Shown: positions 42,675-54,539 of the stretch, piece by piece
How the letters are laid out: each line of letters opens with the position of its first letter
How positions within the stretch are numbered: position 1 is the first letter of the stretch
From: Actinostola sp. cb2023
Taxonomy: Eukaryota; Cnidaria; Anthozoa; Actiniaria; Actinostolidae
DNA: 64,000 nucleotides
Assembly (NCBI GenBank): GCA_033675265.1
Contig: JAUJYZ010001210.1
Location: 387,501-451,500 of the forward strand
Direction: 5' to 3'
Translations under genes and position numbers: made by a program
Notes under the pieces: model-generated
The model's database searches: none
Told to the model about the DNA's origin: nothing
Seen by the model: only the letters and a program-made list of their open reading frames with translations

Positions 42675-44160
42675 CTTGTCATATTGATTGGTTCTAAACC
42701 TTTAGTATTAAATCTTTACGTACAACAAAGGAAGCACTGTCGGGAAGAACATCATGATATTGTACAAGACTGTGTTATGAAAGTCACTGGTGTTTTTCAA
42801 GGAGACCCTATGTTACGGCAAATAATTATAACGGAGTCAGTTAGGATAAGCAAAGAAGACCAAAGTAGGCTGACGAACACTAAGACTGAGCAGGGGCGTA
42901 GCGTACAATTTAAAATACTTAAAATATAAATATTATAAGAAACATAAAAATATTTAAAAAAAAGAAATCTAAGACAAAATCTTAACAGCTGAATCAGTTT
43001 AAACTCCCTGGAAACTACTCACAGAAGGCATGAAAATGCTATTTTGGAGACCCTATACCTCAAAATGTCTCGGGGAGCATGCCCCTGCACTCCCCTTTAC
43101 ATAAATCCCCCCAAAAAAACTGAGTGATAAATTAAATGCATTTTACTATGTATTTATGTAGCGAGAAAGTCCGCTGGAAAACGAAGAAAATGGTATTTCC
43201 AAGGCTCTAGATTTCTACATTTTCAGGGGGGCATGCCCCCTCACCCCCTAGAAGCTCACGCCTTCGACGTTCGTTGCTATGTGCGTACATTGGGAAAAAA
43301 GCACGCTACGCCCCTGACTGAGTGGAATTACATTAGATCCCACGTATCAACATTAGTGATTCATCACGCCATAGTGTTTCTATTGTTAGGTTTTTTCTTT
43401 TCTTGTGTTTGTGCATGAGCTAGTTTGCTCATGCGCGAGCGTGCATCATCTGTGTAAGTTCAAAAAAAACACGCGCACAACTGTGTTAACGTATATACCT
43501 ATTTCAAAAAAACATTGACAATGGGCGATCTGAAATGGATGATCTGAGATGAAGACAAATTATGGGAAACTGAGAGCTCGAGTCTTTCGTTAGTAACATG
43601 AGAAATTAATTGATTCGACCTCAAGTTTGGAATTACGCTTGGTGTTCGAACGACATATGGCGGAGGTTAACGTGAATTTTCAGAATTTTCAAAGATTCAG
43701 ATCATCCAATTCAGATCGACCGTTGTCAACGTTTCTTGAAATAGGTGTATATATATTGAAAGAGTGGTCAACGCTCAGCGAGGCGTAGCCGAGTGCGACT
43801 CTAGCTTCTCTCGTGCTTAGCAGCCTCCCCGCGCGTGCATCCATAATTCGATGGACGCACAGCTGAAGCATTGACCATTTCTTTTATAACATAGTCACTG
43901 CAAATTCAAATAAAGCAATTTTATTTTCCAATTGATTTCAGCGCGCGCGCTATGCCGATGACGTGAGCGTGCGTCCATTGAGTTATGGATGCACGCTCGC
44001 GCACGCTAATTAGCCAATCAGAGCGCGCGTTATAACAATGCTTATGTTATAAAACGAGTTGAAAAGGCCCGTAAGGACGAAACATGTTCTCTTTATATAA
44101 TGACTTTGTTGTACGTAAATGTTTAATACTAAAGGTTTAGAACCAATCAATACGACAAAT
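42675..44160. repeat. Inverted repeat pair enclosing ~1.4 kb
   Basis: TTGATTGGTTCTAAACCTTT followed by AGTATTAAA (42,680-42,730) is inverted at 44,107-44,157. The enclosed segment has poly-A-rich and CATGCCCC motifs and foldback pieces, with no recognised protein. It may be a non-autonomous element with internal TIRs. Confidence 0.5.
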
Positions 44161-44352
44161 GTTGAAGTTGTCAACATGCCGATATTCGCGAACTGAAACA
44201 GAGACACGTAACATGGAAGCCTTGAAAGCCTTTATCACTAGTTATACAAACTTGAAGTTAAACTGTTCCATTGTACAGAAAATCATTACAACCTGGATAA
44301 CTGGAATCCGATCCAGAAGTCAGTTGAAAGCAACGATCGAAGGGAATTAAGC

Positions 44353-44900
44353 TTAAGGGTGGACTAACATATTTATTTCGACTGTTGCTAAGGAAAATTT
44401 GAAACCTCAAAAAAATCGTAAAATTCAAAGAGAAGAGAAGGGACTTATAGGAAGTGATTGTAAGGGAGAAAGCTTTGTCAGAGCATGACGTCACCAAATT
44501 ACGTCACAATGACGTCATCAAAACAGAAAACGCTCTTTTTTTCCAAGGATTTATAAGATACTGTAAATCTATGATTATACACTTGTTCTACAACACAAGG
44601 AGCAGACAACTGAGCATGGATTTGGTATTTAAATGAAAAAAAAATTTATGGACGTTTTTCGAGCTGTTTTTAAGGATTAAATTCCATAACTTGTCATATT
44701 GTCTTCAGTTTTTAAAAAGCATGCTCAGCAATGTTGACTAGGTCGTTGTTGATATTCTAGGTTAGAAAAAAATTACCCTCATTGAACGTGCTCGAAAATT
44801 TTGAAGGTTTTTGAAAACGAGAATATGCGCATACGCAGTGAAGTCTTGTTAAATTTACCGTTCTTTTTCAGCATTGAATTGATGGATTTCGGAAAAGAAT
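44353..44900 (+). repeat. Diverged relative of the 48.8-50.05 kb TTAA element
   Basis: It starts TTAAGGGTGGACTAACATAT and tracks the element at 48,835 for about 500 bp, through the CRE-like TGACGTCATC area and the GAGCATG...TTAAGGATTAAA area. No clear right end was found. Confidence 0.5.
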
Positions 44901-45609
44901 CCTACGAAAATGTTTAGACAGTTCTCTATTCTGTCATTTGGCATAAAAATTATTATGCAGCAAAGACGTTTTGATTTTCCTGTTGTATCCAAGCAGGAGA
45001 TACGCGAATTGTATGACTTTCAATTCATAAATTGTATGCTTGCTTGTATGTTACGGTTAACATCACACCATCACGTGACTTTGCTTTCCTCCCTTTAGCT
45101 TTTCTTCTCCTCTCGCCTGCGGTGGCGTCTGGGCCGATAACGCTCCGGACCGCGGGAAGCCTGAGGGCGAGCTTGATTCCACAGGACGTGGTTACACAGC
45201 GAATACAAACTGATCGATCGTACGAGCGATTTGTATACAGACTTTGAGAGCTTCTAAATGGCCACAAATATCAAGCACGAGGGCGAGTTTGATTACTGAT
45301 CGATCGTACGAGCTTCTAAAATGACCACAAATATCAAGTTAGAACTCCCTGTGCCGGTATTTGTTCTTTTAGTAGTTTCTTATGGTATCTTATTTTAAAG
45401 CTCCTAGCTTAATGGGATTTTAAAGGGGGAAGACAGTCAACCGTCGATTGATAGGTTGTTTATCTACCAAGTGAGACTCCCTATCACAATTTGAATTGGT
45501 TACGTACTTAACAGTTATAAGGGGACCCCGTTTAATCAAGTGTAAGTCTAAATATGGTTAATCTAGACATGTAGGGAAATGGGTCAGTCCTTGTTATTGA
45601 GTGGAAATT

Positions 45610-46295
45610 TGAACAGCGTTGTGTTGTGCGGGTCACGTAATTTAACACGCGGAAAATGTTTTTCTTTTCAGAAATCGTGATGCACTGTGTGGGCTCATGT
45701 AAGGATTACGGAGAAAATCGTGATGCGCTGTGTGGGCTCACGTAGAATTTACGGGAAAAAACCGTGACGTACTGACTGTGTGAGCTCACGTAAGGATTAC
45801 GGAGAAAATCGTGATGCACTGGGTGGACTCATGTAAGATTTACGGAAAAAATCGGGATGCACTGTGTGGGCTCACGTAAGGATTACGGAGAAAATCGTGA
45901 TGCGCTGTGGGGGCTCACGTAAGATTTATGGGAAAAAGAAAAGGAAAAAAAAAAAATCGTGATGCACTGTGTGAGCTCGAGTAAGATTTACGGAGAAAAT
46001 CGTGATGAACTGTGTGGGCTTACGTAAGATTTACGGAGAAAATCGAGATGAACTGGGTGGGCTCAGCACGTAAAATTTACGGTGAAAATCGTAATGCGCT
46101 GTGGGGGCTCACGTAGAATTTACGGAGAAAATCGTGATGCACTGTGTGGACTCACGTAAAATTGGAAATTTAAAAAAAAAAAATCGTGATGCGCTGTGGG
46201 GGCTCACGTACGTAGGATTTGTGGAGAAAATCGTGTACGCCGTGTGTGAGCTCACATAGTAATAAGAGAGAATCGTGATGCGCTATATGCAGTCG
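45610..46295 (+). repeat. Minisatellite, about 15 copies of a ~43 bp unit
   Basis: The unit core is AAAATCGTGATGCACTGTGT followed by GGGCTCACGTAAGATTTACGGAG. Copies diverge and A runs expand. It adjoins the decayed retroelement at 46.3 kb. Confidence 0.88.
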
Positions 46296-46464
46296 ATATC
46301 ATTGAAGCTGGTGGCGGAAAAGGAGGAGGCTGCAGTGGCAAAAGTCATCGAGTAGGCCATTCGTAGACAGTCAACGGCTGGGAGCTCGCGACAGAGGAGA
46401 TCATTTGGCCGGACGCGCTGGTATCCATGTACTATATGGAGGTAGAGGGGCTCCCTAAATAGAG

Positions 46465-46545
46465 GGGCGGCAACTCCAGCAATGTTACTCGTGTGGACAA
46501 CCAGGCCATTTTGGCCGCGACTGCGTCAAGAGGGCCGATACCATC
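46465..46545 (+). pseudogene. CCHC zinc-knuckle fragment (Gag-like)
   Basis: Reads RQLQQCYSCGQPGHFGRDCV, a perfect C-x2-C-x4-H-x4-C knuckle. The sequence just upstream is Arg/Ser/Gly-rich coding-like but carries stops. Confidence 0.62.
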
Positions 46546-47208
46546 TTGATTGGTTGTAATCTCCTCATCGACGATGATAAGGCTTAGTTTGTTATGATAG
46601 GGCAGTGATTAATTGATGATTTGTAGAGGGGAAAAAAAAAATGGGTTCTGTTGATTTGATAACTGGTAGTCCTTTACTCTGTGGGGTATCAAAGTTTTGT
46701 TTTGTTTTCGTTAACCAAGCAAGGAGGGATGACACCGCAAGCGTTTTGTCCTCTAGGGCATTCCCTTGTTGCTACGATTCGTCGGGCAGTGGTTGTCATC
46801 TCCTCTGAACTTGGGTTCCTATCCATTTGTTTTCAGTAGTTCGATTAATACCTTGCATTTGTCTCATGTTTTAGCCTAGAACAAAAACCCACGTTGATGG
46901 AATTGAAACAATCTCAAGTGGGAGGGAATTATCCGTCTGGAAAAGTGAAATGGATATTATCGGATGGGAGTCCGAGTTCGGAGGGGATGACAGGAATAAG
47001 GGAACTGTTTGTGAATATGGAAAGTGTGTTAGCAGGAGATGTTAAGTCAATCGCGAGTGTCCCTTTTCGGGACCCAGAATCGAGTGGGCCGAAGTCCACG
47101 CGCACCTGTGTAAAATCATCTTAGTAGGTTATAAAAACGAAGTGGAAGTTGGCGAATGGGTTTCTAGAGGGGTAGATATTCGATCCTTAGAAACACTGGG
47201 CACTTTCA

Positions 47209-47660
47209 GTGTCTACAGGTGCCTCCTCGTCTCGCTGGACCGGTGTTATCCATTACCAACCAGGTGATTTGATGCTCGGGGCCTTTTGGGAACCGAGTGT
47301 GGCGGAGGCGAAAAATACAAAGACGTGGGCTGTAGCGAAGGTTTTGGAGTCACTACCTATGGGTATATTTGACTGCCGGTTGGATGGACAGGTCGATAAC
47401 CAAACCGTAATTCACACTTGGATGGGGCGTGTTCATATTCCGGTTGGTGACGCAAAGAAACCTCCTGTTGGAACTATTGTACGTTCTCTCAAGCAGTAAC
47501 CCAGCAGATTGGTTCTCAGGTGTATTGTCTAAAGCGGACTCAATGTTGTCTGGAAAATGCTGCAGTGGGAGGCGATCGAAAGGGGGTTTGGTGGCTCGTT
47601 CGTCCATATCCTAGACCTTAGGTTCTTGGATTCCAATGTCCAGCGGGACCACCAGGGTGA
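47209..47660 (+). pseudogene. DIRS-type RNase H fragment
   Basis: TGASSSRWTGVI (the first Asp of a TDAS box is Gly), then WAVAKVLESLPMGIF, VDNQTVIHTWM and, after a frame change, SSNPADWFSGVLSKADSMLS and DLRFLDSNVQRD. These are successive landmarks of DIRS/YR-retroelement RNase H and its tail. Frameshifted and truncated. Confidence 0.62.
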
Positions 47661-47833
47661 TAATGACACGATATAACAGATATATCTAAATTTAATCGAT
47701 ATATTTATTACATGTAACTTGCAAGTGTAAACATCAATTCAATACATAGGCGATTGATTTGAGTTTTGATTTGATTTGCCTCAACCCAGTCAACGGTTGA
47801 TTGAGTAGTTGCGACGACGGGACGACGACTATT

Positions 47834-48160
47834 TGCATGGATCAATTCCAGCTGTTACCATCCCCCCCCCCCCCCCCCCCCCCCCCCGGGCATGCCCCCG
47901 GGATTTGTAAGGACCTGTGTCCCAGGGGCGGGGATTTTGTACAACAACGTGGTTGCCCCGGGGGTGGGGGGCGGGGATAACTTGACCGAGCGTATAATCA
48001 ATGGAGGAATTCATAATAATGGAATTTGTCGGTAAAGAGACTACTTTTGTCGCCGATTGGCTTGAAAAACAAGGTCTTGCAAAGTTAAAGGCTTTCTTTG
48101 AAAAAAAAAGGCAGTGTTTAACGGCACAGATGACTTCTTATCTCTACTGAGATAAGAAGC

Positions 48161-48204
<44 letters not shown>

Positions 48205-48236
48205 GGGGGGTGGTAACAGCTGGAATTGATCCATGC
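47834..48236. repeat. Inverted repeat ending in poly(C) and poly(G)
   Basis: CATGGATCAATTCCAGCTGT (47,837) followed by a ~25 nt C run (47,863-47,887) is inverted at 48,212-48,236, preceded by a ~40 nt G run (48,163-48,203). A palindrome CTTATCTCTACTGAGATAAG sits just before the G run. Confidence 0.8.
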
Positions 48237-48838
48237 ATAACGGGGAGTTCGCTCTGGTAAATAGGTGAGCGATATCGTCTCTGTATCTGGCCGGGATGGT
48301 TTCTCTATCAAGGAACAGTCAAATACATGCTGTCTCCTTGTGTCAGTATCTGATCGACTGTACACGTATTCCATCGTCAAACTGGACACGATTGTGCACA
48401 TCGGCAGGGCTAAAAATCATTCTAAATCGTTCGTGACCTTGATGAATGCTTCCAGCAACGAATAAAGTTGTGTTTGGTCAAAAATAAACAATAAAAAAAA
48501 TAATAATAATAATACATTTACCTGGTTATTTCGCTTGAATAAACATCGATCAAAAGTAGACGAGCGCGACTTGCTGCTGGCAGGGACTACCGTATATAGT
48601 ACACAGGGATCCCGTCAAGATTAGTGTCGCTACGCGCGCAGCAATTACGATTGTGGTGCCTTGCTATCTCCCTTACTATCGTGGTGGCCAATGTCAAAAG
48701 CGATTTCCTCCAAGGAATTTTAAAATTAAAATATTAGCCAGACAAGATTCAAAGGAAGCCATCCTATGCTCAACAAAATACGGTTTTGTACCATTCTCAA
48801 CACCTTGGGACTTGGGCTTTCCATATTAAAGATCTTAA

Positions 48839-50052
48839 GGGGGGATTAACATATTTATTTGGCCCGTTGCTAGGGAAACTTTGAAAATTCATAAAACTCT
48901 TAAAATCAGTACACAAGGCATGAAACTTTCACAATGTGTTAGTTAAGGGTAGAAGTTCGACATGTGATGACGTTATCACGTACGTCCTTATGACGTCATC
49001 ACATCGTAAAAACGGCGTTCTTCATAGGGTTTTGAAGAATTAGAAATATTTTGGTATAATCTGAAAATGTATATCAAGGTGCAGAAGACTGAGCATGCGT
49101 TTTGCGTTTCAATGAAAATTGAATTTTTTATGGCAGTTTCTTTGCATTTTTAACGACATTTTTGTCCATAACTTTTCCATTTTGTCTTTGTTTTTAAAAT
49201 CCATGCTCAAATTTGTGGAGAATACTCTTCTTAGCAGATACGTAAAGAAAAAAGTTAACTTTTTTGAAAACGTGAAAAGAACGGCGTTTTTTTCGAAAAT
49301 GCCGTTTTTGTGGCTTGGGCTACCTGTGTCGTTATAATTTTCGTTCGCAAGACAAATACATGACAATTTCGGTGTGTTAGAAAATTGTATTTTCTGAACT
49401 TTCTTTTGGTTCAAGGTACATAGACATTTACCCAGAAAGGAAGATCGATATTTACTTGTCATTTGTGTGGTTTTCTCAGGGTTTGAAGCATTTTTTAAAA
49501 TGCAGCTCAAATTATTAATTTGTGCAAAGTCTTTCGATACGGCAAAGTTTTTCCGTCGTGTTTTCAAGGTGTTTTCACCGATCTTCGACGTACTTCATCT
49601 ACTGTTTGACATGTTTCATTTTGACAGGCAGAGTCTAGAACAACAACCTGTTGAATAAGGTAATCTTTGATTGTTTTTTAGTGATTTATCGGCGTTTTTT
49701 ACTCTTAGGTTGAAGATTTTGTGACGACAAGTCGGCTTGTTTTACTTCGGTTCAATATTCTCTGTTGAGTGTTGTTGCTTTTGAACGACTCTTCAAGTGG
49801 AATTATCGCTTGCTTTCTTTGACTTCTTTTACTTTAAACTACTGCAGTCTATCATATGTCGAATATTTATTCATTGAACAAACTTAAAATTAAAAGAATA
49901 ACGTTCAATAAAATATATAACTTGTAATTTTTGAAGTGAAACTCGTGTATGTCTTGCGGGAAAACACTGGGCGCTTGCTCGATGAAATCTCTTCTCATTC
50001 AAGCTCTGCATAGCAACGAATTACCATGGCAACGAAATATGTTAATCCCCCC
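48839..50052. mobile_element. 1.2 kb TTAA-flanked non-autonomous element
   Basis: Inverted ends GGGGGGATTAACATAT with TTAA at 48,835-48,838 and 50,053-50,056. No transposase; the reverse and forward open frames inside are short and lack motifs. TTAA suggests piggyBac mobilisation. Confidence 0.72.
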
Positions 50053-50289
50053 TTAAATGGAAGAAACAAACTCTACAGAAATTGTAATAACTGTTTTGTT
50101 TAAATTTATTTTGGCCACTAGCACTGATTTGGTGCCGAGACTGTTCGTGCCTTCAGTTGGCTTCCCTCGTTTATATGTCCGGTCACAGGTATCGAAGTGT
50201 ACCGATGGCGGTTGGCGAGCTAATGGTTTATTCCATTACGCGAGTGTTATCGGTTTAGGCCTTTAAAACCTGCGGGAGATGTTTCAACT

Positions 50290-50480
50290 GCACCACTGGA
50301 TTCGCCTGCAGCTCAGAATCGTTTAGCGATCTACGCCTCGTCAGTATATGGAAGTCGCAAAATTACGCTGCATGGATTGAGAAGTGGTTGTGCAATTTCT
50401 CTAGCAATGTGTGGAGCGGAATTGGAAACAGTGATGAACCACGTTACATCAATATGGAGCAGGTGTTAAGGTCTGGAGGT
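50290..50480 (+). pseudogene. Tyrosine recombinase fragment
   Basis: LHGLRSGCAISLAMCGAELE then TVMNHVTSIW matches the HGxRSGxAISLAxxG..L..vM.HVGW block of DIRS/Crypton-type recombinases, including the catalytic HxxR. The catalytic Tyr region is broken by stops. Confidence 0.65.
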
Positions 50481-50599
50481 CTGGGGATTCATTAGCAGAG
50501 CGGCCATTGGACCTAGATGAATCATACCAGGGACACTAGAACGAATTTATGGGCTTCACACGAGCCTTTGCAATGACTGAGGGAGACCCAAACAAACTC

Positions 50600-51780
50600 T
50601 AGGCAACATTAATATATTCTTATTATATACAGCAGTATATGGTAGAGATAGTTCTCCGGTTTTATAGACCAATGTCTCAAGTATGCACGCGCTACAGCCG
50701 TGAGCTGCACGAGACTTGTTGTGATGCGTCAGCCTTTGCTAGTCAAATTGATGTCTATTGTTCTAGATGGAACTTGACAGGCTAAAATACGCGCACATTC
50801 GGTTCAGGGCAGATAATGGCTGCATAATATTCAGCTGCCTCGCTATTGCTTTAGACGTCGTACAGAAAGAAGGTATTCAGCGGGAAAGCTTGTTGAACTT
50901 TATATGGGGGAGGGGATTTATTAAGGATTGGGAAGACCAACCAGAGTATGTCAGACAAAACCAGAATGTGAAGCATCCGAAGCGTAGTGTGAGACCTAGG
51001 GCTACTCAGTATTAAGAGATGAGACAGAGAGGGCCTACCCATACCTTAATGCTAATAAGGCAGCAGAAAGGATATTGTACTATTTATATCTAATGTGAAG
51101 CTAAGAGGAATTGGATTTCGAAGTTGAGTTATTGCATTTGTGTATTGATTGTCATTTTCATTACTATTATTATTATTATTATTATTATTATTTTCAAACA
51201 AGTTTATAAGTTACTGTGTGTTGTTGCCGTGAGCTACGTCTTTCGTTCAGGCGAAAACATAGTAGAAATCGAAATCCAACTGACCAGAAATCCACTAAAT
51301 AGGCCTCAAACCCTCAAATAACCATCAATCTTTATTTGTAGCAAGTATTTGAAGAACAAGGCAGAAAAGGGAAGCTTTCTAGAAGCGAAAATCAAACTAG
51401 TCATATACAAACTTCGACCACGGCCTACGCAATTTACACAGGGATCCCAATTCTTCAACTCCTGTTATCTGTTATAATGAAAGTGCCAATAATATATTTG
51501 TGTTAATAATTGATTTGCTATGTATTACCAGTCCAATGAAAATTAAAATACTTGATGTAGATATTAATGTAGACTGTCTTTCACATACTTCTCATTCTAG
51601 TAAACTATTTCTTCAAAATTGTATTTTAGACAAACTTCCGGCGCGCCGCCACGGCTTTCGAAATCCACACCCCCACAGGGATCCCAATTCTACTCTGATC
51701 CAAAGCCGTGTACTGGCTCAATCCGGCACCAGGGCACGAGTGAACCCTGCTACCAGGGTCTTGTTTTTCATAAAGATCAG
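50600..51780. other. No recognised gene
   Basis: An 82-residue open frame at 50,767 (+) has no recognisable motif and no splice context. A short (ATT)n lies at 51,166-51,192. Tandem-like ACAGGGATCCCAATTCT pieces at 51,438 and 51,674 form a direct repeat. Confidence 0.4.
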
Positions 51781-51844
51781 CCAATCAGAGCGCGCGTTAT
51801 ATCGTAGCTATGTATACTGTGTTGTATTGAACGTTGTATTTATA

Positions 51845-52065
51845 ATTAAAGTCTATATATACACCTATTTCAAAACACGTTGTCGCATTCAAAGCAACAA
51901 GCGTCAAGCCAAAACCGAAGTGAATGCTGGTTTTGTGCTGGCAAATTATTAAATTACAATGGTGAATAATTTGCCAACTCAAATCTGACCAGCAGTCACT
52001 TCGGTCTTGGCTTGACGATTGTTGCAACGTTTTATAAAATAGGTGTATATAGTTTTAGCAGATGC
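51845..52065. mobile_element. ~220 bp foldback MITE
   Basis: The arms contain TATATACACCTATTT and GTCAAGCCAARACCGAAGTG, inverted around 51,955. A CCAATCAGAGCGCGCGTTAT motif lies 50 bp to the left. Confidence 0.7.
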
Positions 52066-52149
52066 AAAACAAAATCAATACATTGGCATCATGGGCATCA
52101 TGGGATGGGACACAGGGTCTTTCTTTAAACGTCTACTTGTCGATGCCTG

Positions 52150-52217
52150 TGATAGGCTCAGCATCCAGCCGCTGGGGTTTCGTGCGCCCGCGATCGGCTG
52201 GATACTGAGCCTATGCC
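52150..52217. repeat. Hairpin just 3' of TRIM71-like gene
   Basis: Arms ATAGGCTCAGCATCCAGCCG and a near-complement (CGGCTGGATACTGAGCCTAT) around a ~27 nt loop, 23 bp beyond the stop codon, so probably in the 3' UTR. Confidence 0.7.
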
Positions 52218-52239
52218 AGTGACGACAAATTATTTTTCA

Positions 52240-54519
52240 CTACACCACATTTGATCCCAACATATCACATAAGTAGGCCATTTTCCACTGTGGACCCATG
52301 GAAAAGATCTGAAGTCGATCATTTCTCCAATCAGTTACGATGATCTTTTCATTATTGAAAACTGCTACAGCTAGAGGATTCGAAAACTGACCAATGTTTG
52401 TGCCTCTAGATCCAAACGAACTCAGTACTTTCCTGTCTTTAAGGTTAAAGAACTGCATTCTGTGATTATCAAAGTCACAAACTATCAGTCGTTGTTCTCC
52501 ATCAATCGCCAGACCACGTGGACTGAAAAGTTCGCCCTTTTTGTTCCCTGGCTTTCCTATACTGTGAAGAAACGTACCTTTCTTGTCAAACGTTTTAAGT
52601 ATGTTATTACCAGTATCTGAAACAACAAACACATTCTGGGAATCACAGAAAATAGCGTCACGCGGGTGCTTGAGCTTATCAGGTGTGTCATTTCCAAAGC
52701 TGAAAATAAACTTCCCCTCTGCCGTAAATACTTGTACCCTGTGATTCTGCCAGTCAGTGATGATAATTCGTCCACTTTTATCAACAGACAATCCAGTTGG
52801 TCGGTTAAACTGGCCATCTCCTGTTCCAAATGTTCCAAATTTCTTGACGAATTTCCCAGATTTTCGATTAAAAACTTGGATTCTGTGATTATCTCTGTCA
52901 GCTACGAGTAGACATTTCTTAGCTTTGTCAAAGGCAATGCCCGCGGGGTAATTCAGTTGGCCATCCTCCATTCCATATTCTCCAATATCCAAGAGCTTTT
53001 TCCATTCCATGTCAAAAATATGAACACAGTTTTTCTTCGTGTCTGTAAACGCGATTTCACCTCCGTCATTCACGGCAATCCCATGAGGCTGTGTCACAAG
53101 TCCCGCTCCACCAACGTGAGATCCAAAGGCTTTAAGTGGCATTAGAATTGGAGGCCGAATATTGACCTGGAAAGGACTACCTCTAATATCTTTACCACCA
53201 ACTTTCACATCTACATGATATTCTCCAGGTGTACTTGGTAAGTAACTAAACTCATACAGACCATTCTCGTTGTCTTTAAAACTCGTTTCTAGCTCGGCTC
53301 CCTCGGGTGAGGTAACCTTGATATTCATAACATCGATACTACTGTAACTAGGTTCACCCTTTATATCGCATGTTGTTACTGTAAACGATGTCTCTTCACC
53401 TACAGCTCCTTCTCTCAATCCATCACCTGTTGTAACAGTTGACAACACATCAGTATTACTGGATGCAATTTGTCCAAGAATACTACACTTGATGTGACGT
53501 AATACATCTTTATTTGGAATGTAACCAATACATGTATTCTCGACTGGCCTTCCATCCACTGTAATTAGAGACAGTTGTTGCAACCTTTTGTGGACATATC
53601 CCTTTAATGTAACGATTTCTCCTGCGATATTTCTCTTCAGCAAATCTTTAGCGAAATCAATGGAGCCGTTTGCTTGAAGCAAAGACAAACTGAAAGCTTC
53701 CAATTGCGAGTTAAGATTCTCTTTCTTCATGTCACGAATATCATCTAGGTGTTGAGACATTTCTTCCTCGTGCTGTCTTAGCAGATTTACTAGCGTTTCA
53801 ATCTCGACATGGACTTCCATTTTTACATTGCTTACTTGCTCATCGAGCTCATTTAGTCGCTGTTGAATAAGATCTCTGCCATCTTTGATATCATTGTCAC
53901 GTTGGCTTACGTTGTCTATTGCACTTTCCAAGGTTTCACATGCGTCTTGTAACTCTTCCTTGAGAGGAGAAATTTGATCATGTTTCTCCTGAGCTGTTGC
54001 GCTACAAACTCTACATATACACTTATTGCAGTGTCGACAGTAGAATTCTACAGGGCAGGCTCCTCGGCTCTGTTCGTGACAACACAACAACGGACGACAG
54101 AGCATCTCTTGCTGATCTTTTTCGCTTAAGTCTTCCCTCTTGACAACTCGGTGATTGCCATTGCTGTGTCGTGATGAGCACTTCTGGCAGAAAAATGAAC
54201 CACAATCGAAGCAGTATGAAAACAATTCGGTTTTATTTCCGCACTTACTGCATATTGTCTCGTTATTTTCATGATTAGGCAAGAAGACTCCAAGCAAACG
54301 AGTTGTATAAATGTCACACGGAAACGATGAGAAACCATTTGTTCCCAAAGGTTTCTCTACTTCTGCTTTACAAATTGGACATTCGATGTGAGACGAATAA
54401 GGGTTTTGTTTGCCGAGGTTATCCAGACATTTGAGACATACAGTATGTAAACATGGAGTAAGTCTTGGATCATTGAAGATTCGCTTACATGACCGACAAG
54501 TAATTCTTGATTCCATCAT
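52240..54519 (-). CDS. RING-B-box-coiled coil-filamin-NHL protein (TRIM2/3/71-like), intronless
   Basis: 759 residues in one exon from ATGATG at 54519; either Met could start it. RING C3HC4: C8, C11, C23, H25, C28, C31, C47, C50. Two B-boxes follow (about 88-125 and 145-182), a coiled coil (185-300), a filamin/ABP280 Ig-like domain (about 360-455, ending GGKDIRGSPFQVNI) and six NHL repeats (about 463-750; landmarks VADRDNHRIQVF, ITDWQNHRVQVF, VSDTGNNILKTF, VCDFDNHRMQFF). The family combines RING ubiquitin ligase activity with RNA or protein binding by the NHL propeller. It is divergent from the paralogue at 55,748. All zinc ligands are present. Confidence 0.93.
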   Translation of the reverse strand: MMESRITCRSCKRIFNDPRLTPCLHTVCLKCLDNLGKQNPYSSHIECPICKAEVEKPLGTNGFSSFPCDIYTTRLLGVFLPNHENNETICSKCGNKTELFSYCFDCGSFFCQKCSSRHSNGNHRVVKREDLSEKDQQEMLCRPLLCCHEQSRGACPVEFYCRHCNKCICRVCSATAQEKHDQISPLKEELQDACETLESAIDNVSQRDNDIKDGRDLIQQRLNELDEQVSNVKMEVHVEIETLVNLLRQHEEEMSQHLDDIRDMKKENLNSQLEAFSLSLLQANGSIDFAKDLLKRNIAGEIVTLKGYVHKRLQQLSLITVDGRPVENTCIGYIPNKDVLRHIKCSILGQIASSNTDVLSTVTTGDGLREGAVGEETSFTVTTCDIKGEPSYSSIDVMNIKVTSPEGAELETSFKDNENGLYEFSYLPSTPGEYHVDVKVGGKDIRGSPFQVNIRPPILMPLKAFGSHVGGAGLVTQPHGIAVNDGGEIAFTDTKKNCVHIFDMEWKKLLDIGEYGMEDGQLNYPAGIAFDKAKKCLLVADRDNHRIQVFNRKSGKFVKKFGTFGTGDGQFNRPTGLSVDKSGRIIITDWQNHRVQVFTAEGKFIFSFGNDTPDKLKHPRDAIFCDSQNVFVVSDTGNNILKTFDKKGTFLHSIGKPGNKKGELFSPRGLAIDGEQRLIVCDFDNHRMQFFNLKDRKVLSSFGSRGTNIGQFSNPLAVAVFNNEKIIVTDWRNDRLQIFSMGPQWKMAYLCDMLGSNVV

Positions 54520-54539
54520 CTGGCAACCACGTCTTTTAA

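Larger units (their letters stand above)
46300..50600 (+). mobile_element. Decayed DIRS-like tyrosine-recombinase retroelement, interrupted
   Basis: Fragments lie in DIRS order on the plus strand: a Gag-type CCHC knuckle (46,483-46,521), RNase H pieces (47,209-47,660) and a tyrosine recombinase piece (50,290-50,480). Frame changes and stops break each. An inverted-repeat block with poly(C)/poly(G) (47.8-48.2 kb) and a TTAA element (48,839-50,052) separate them. No intact RT palm was found. Assignment to one original element is inferred. Confidence 0.55.

Noticed and set aside
45032..45267. Open frames near 45.1 kb on both strands
   Set aside because: No motif, splice context or repeat relation; probably chance.
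49109..49567. 152-residue minus-strand open frame inside the TTAA element
   Set aside because: No recognisable motif; AT-rich non-coding composition; not conserved in the 44.35 kb relative by eye.
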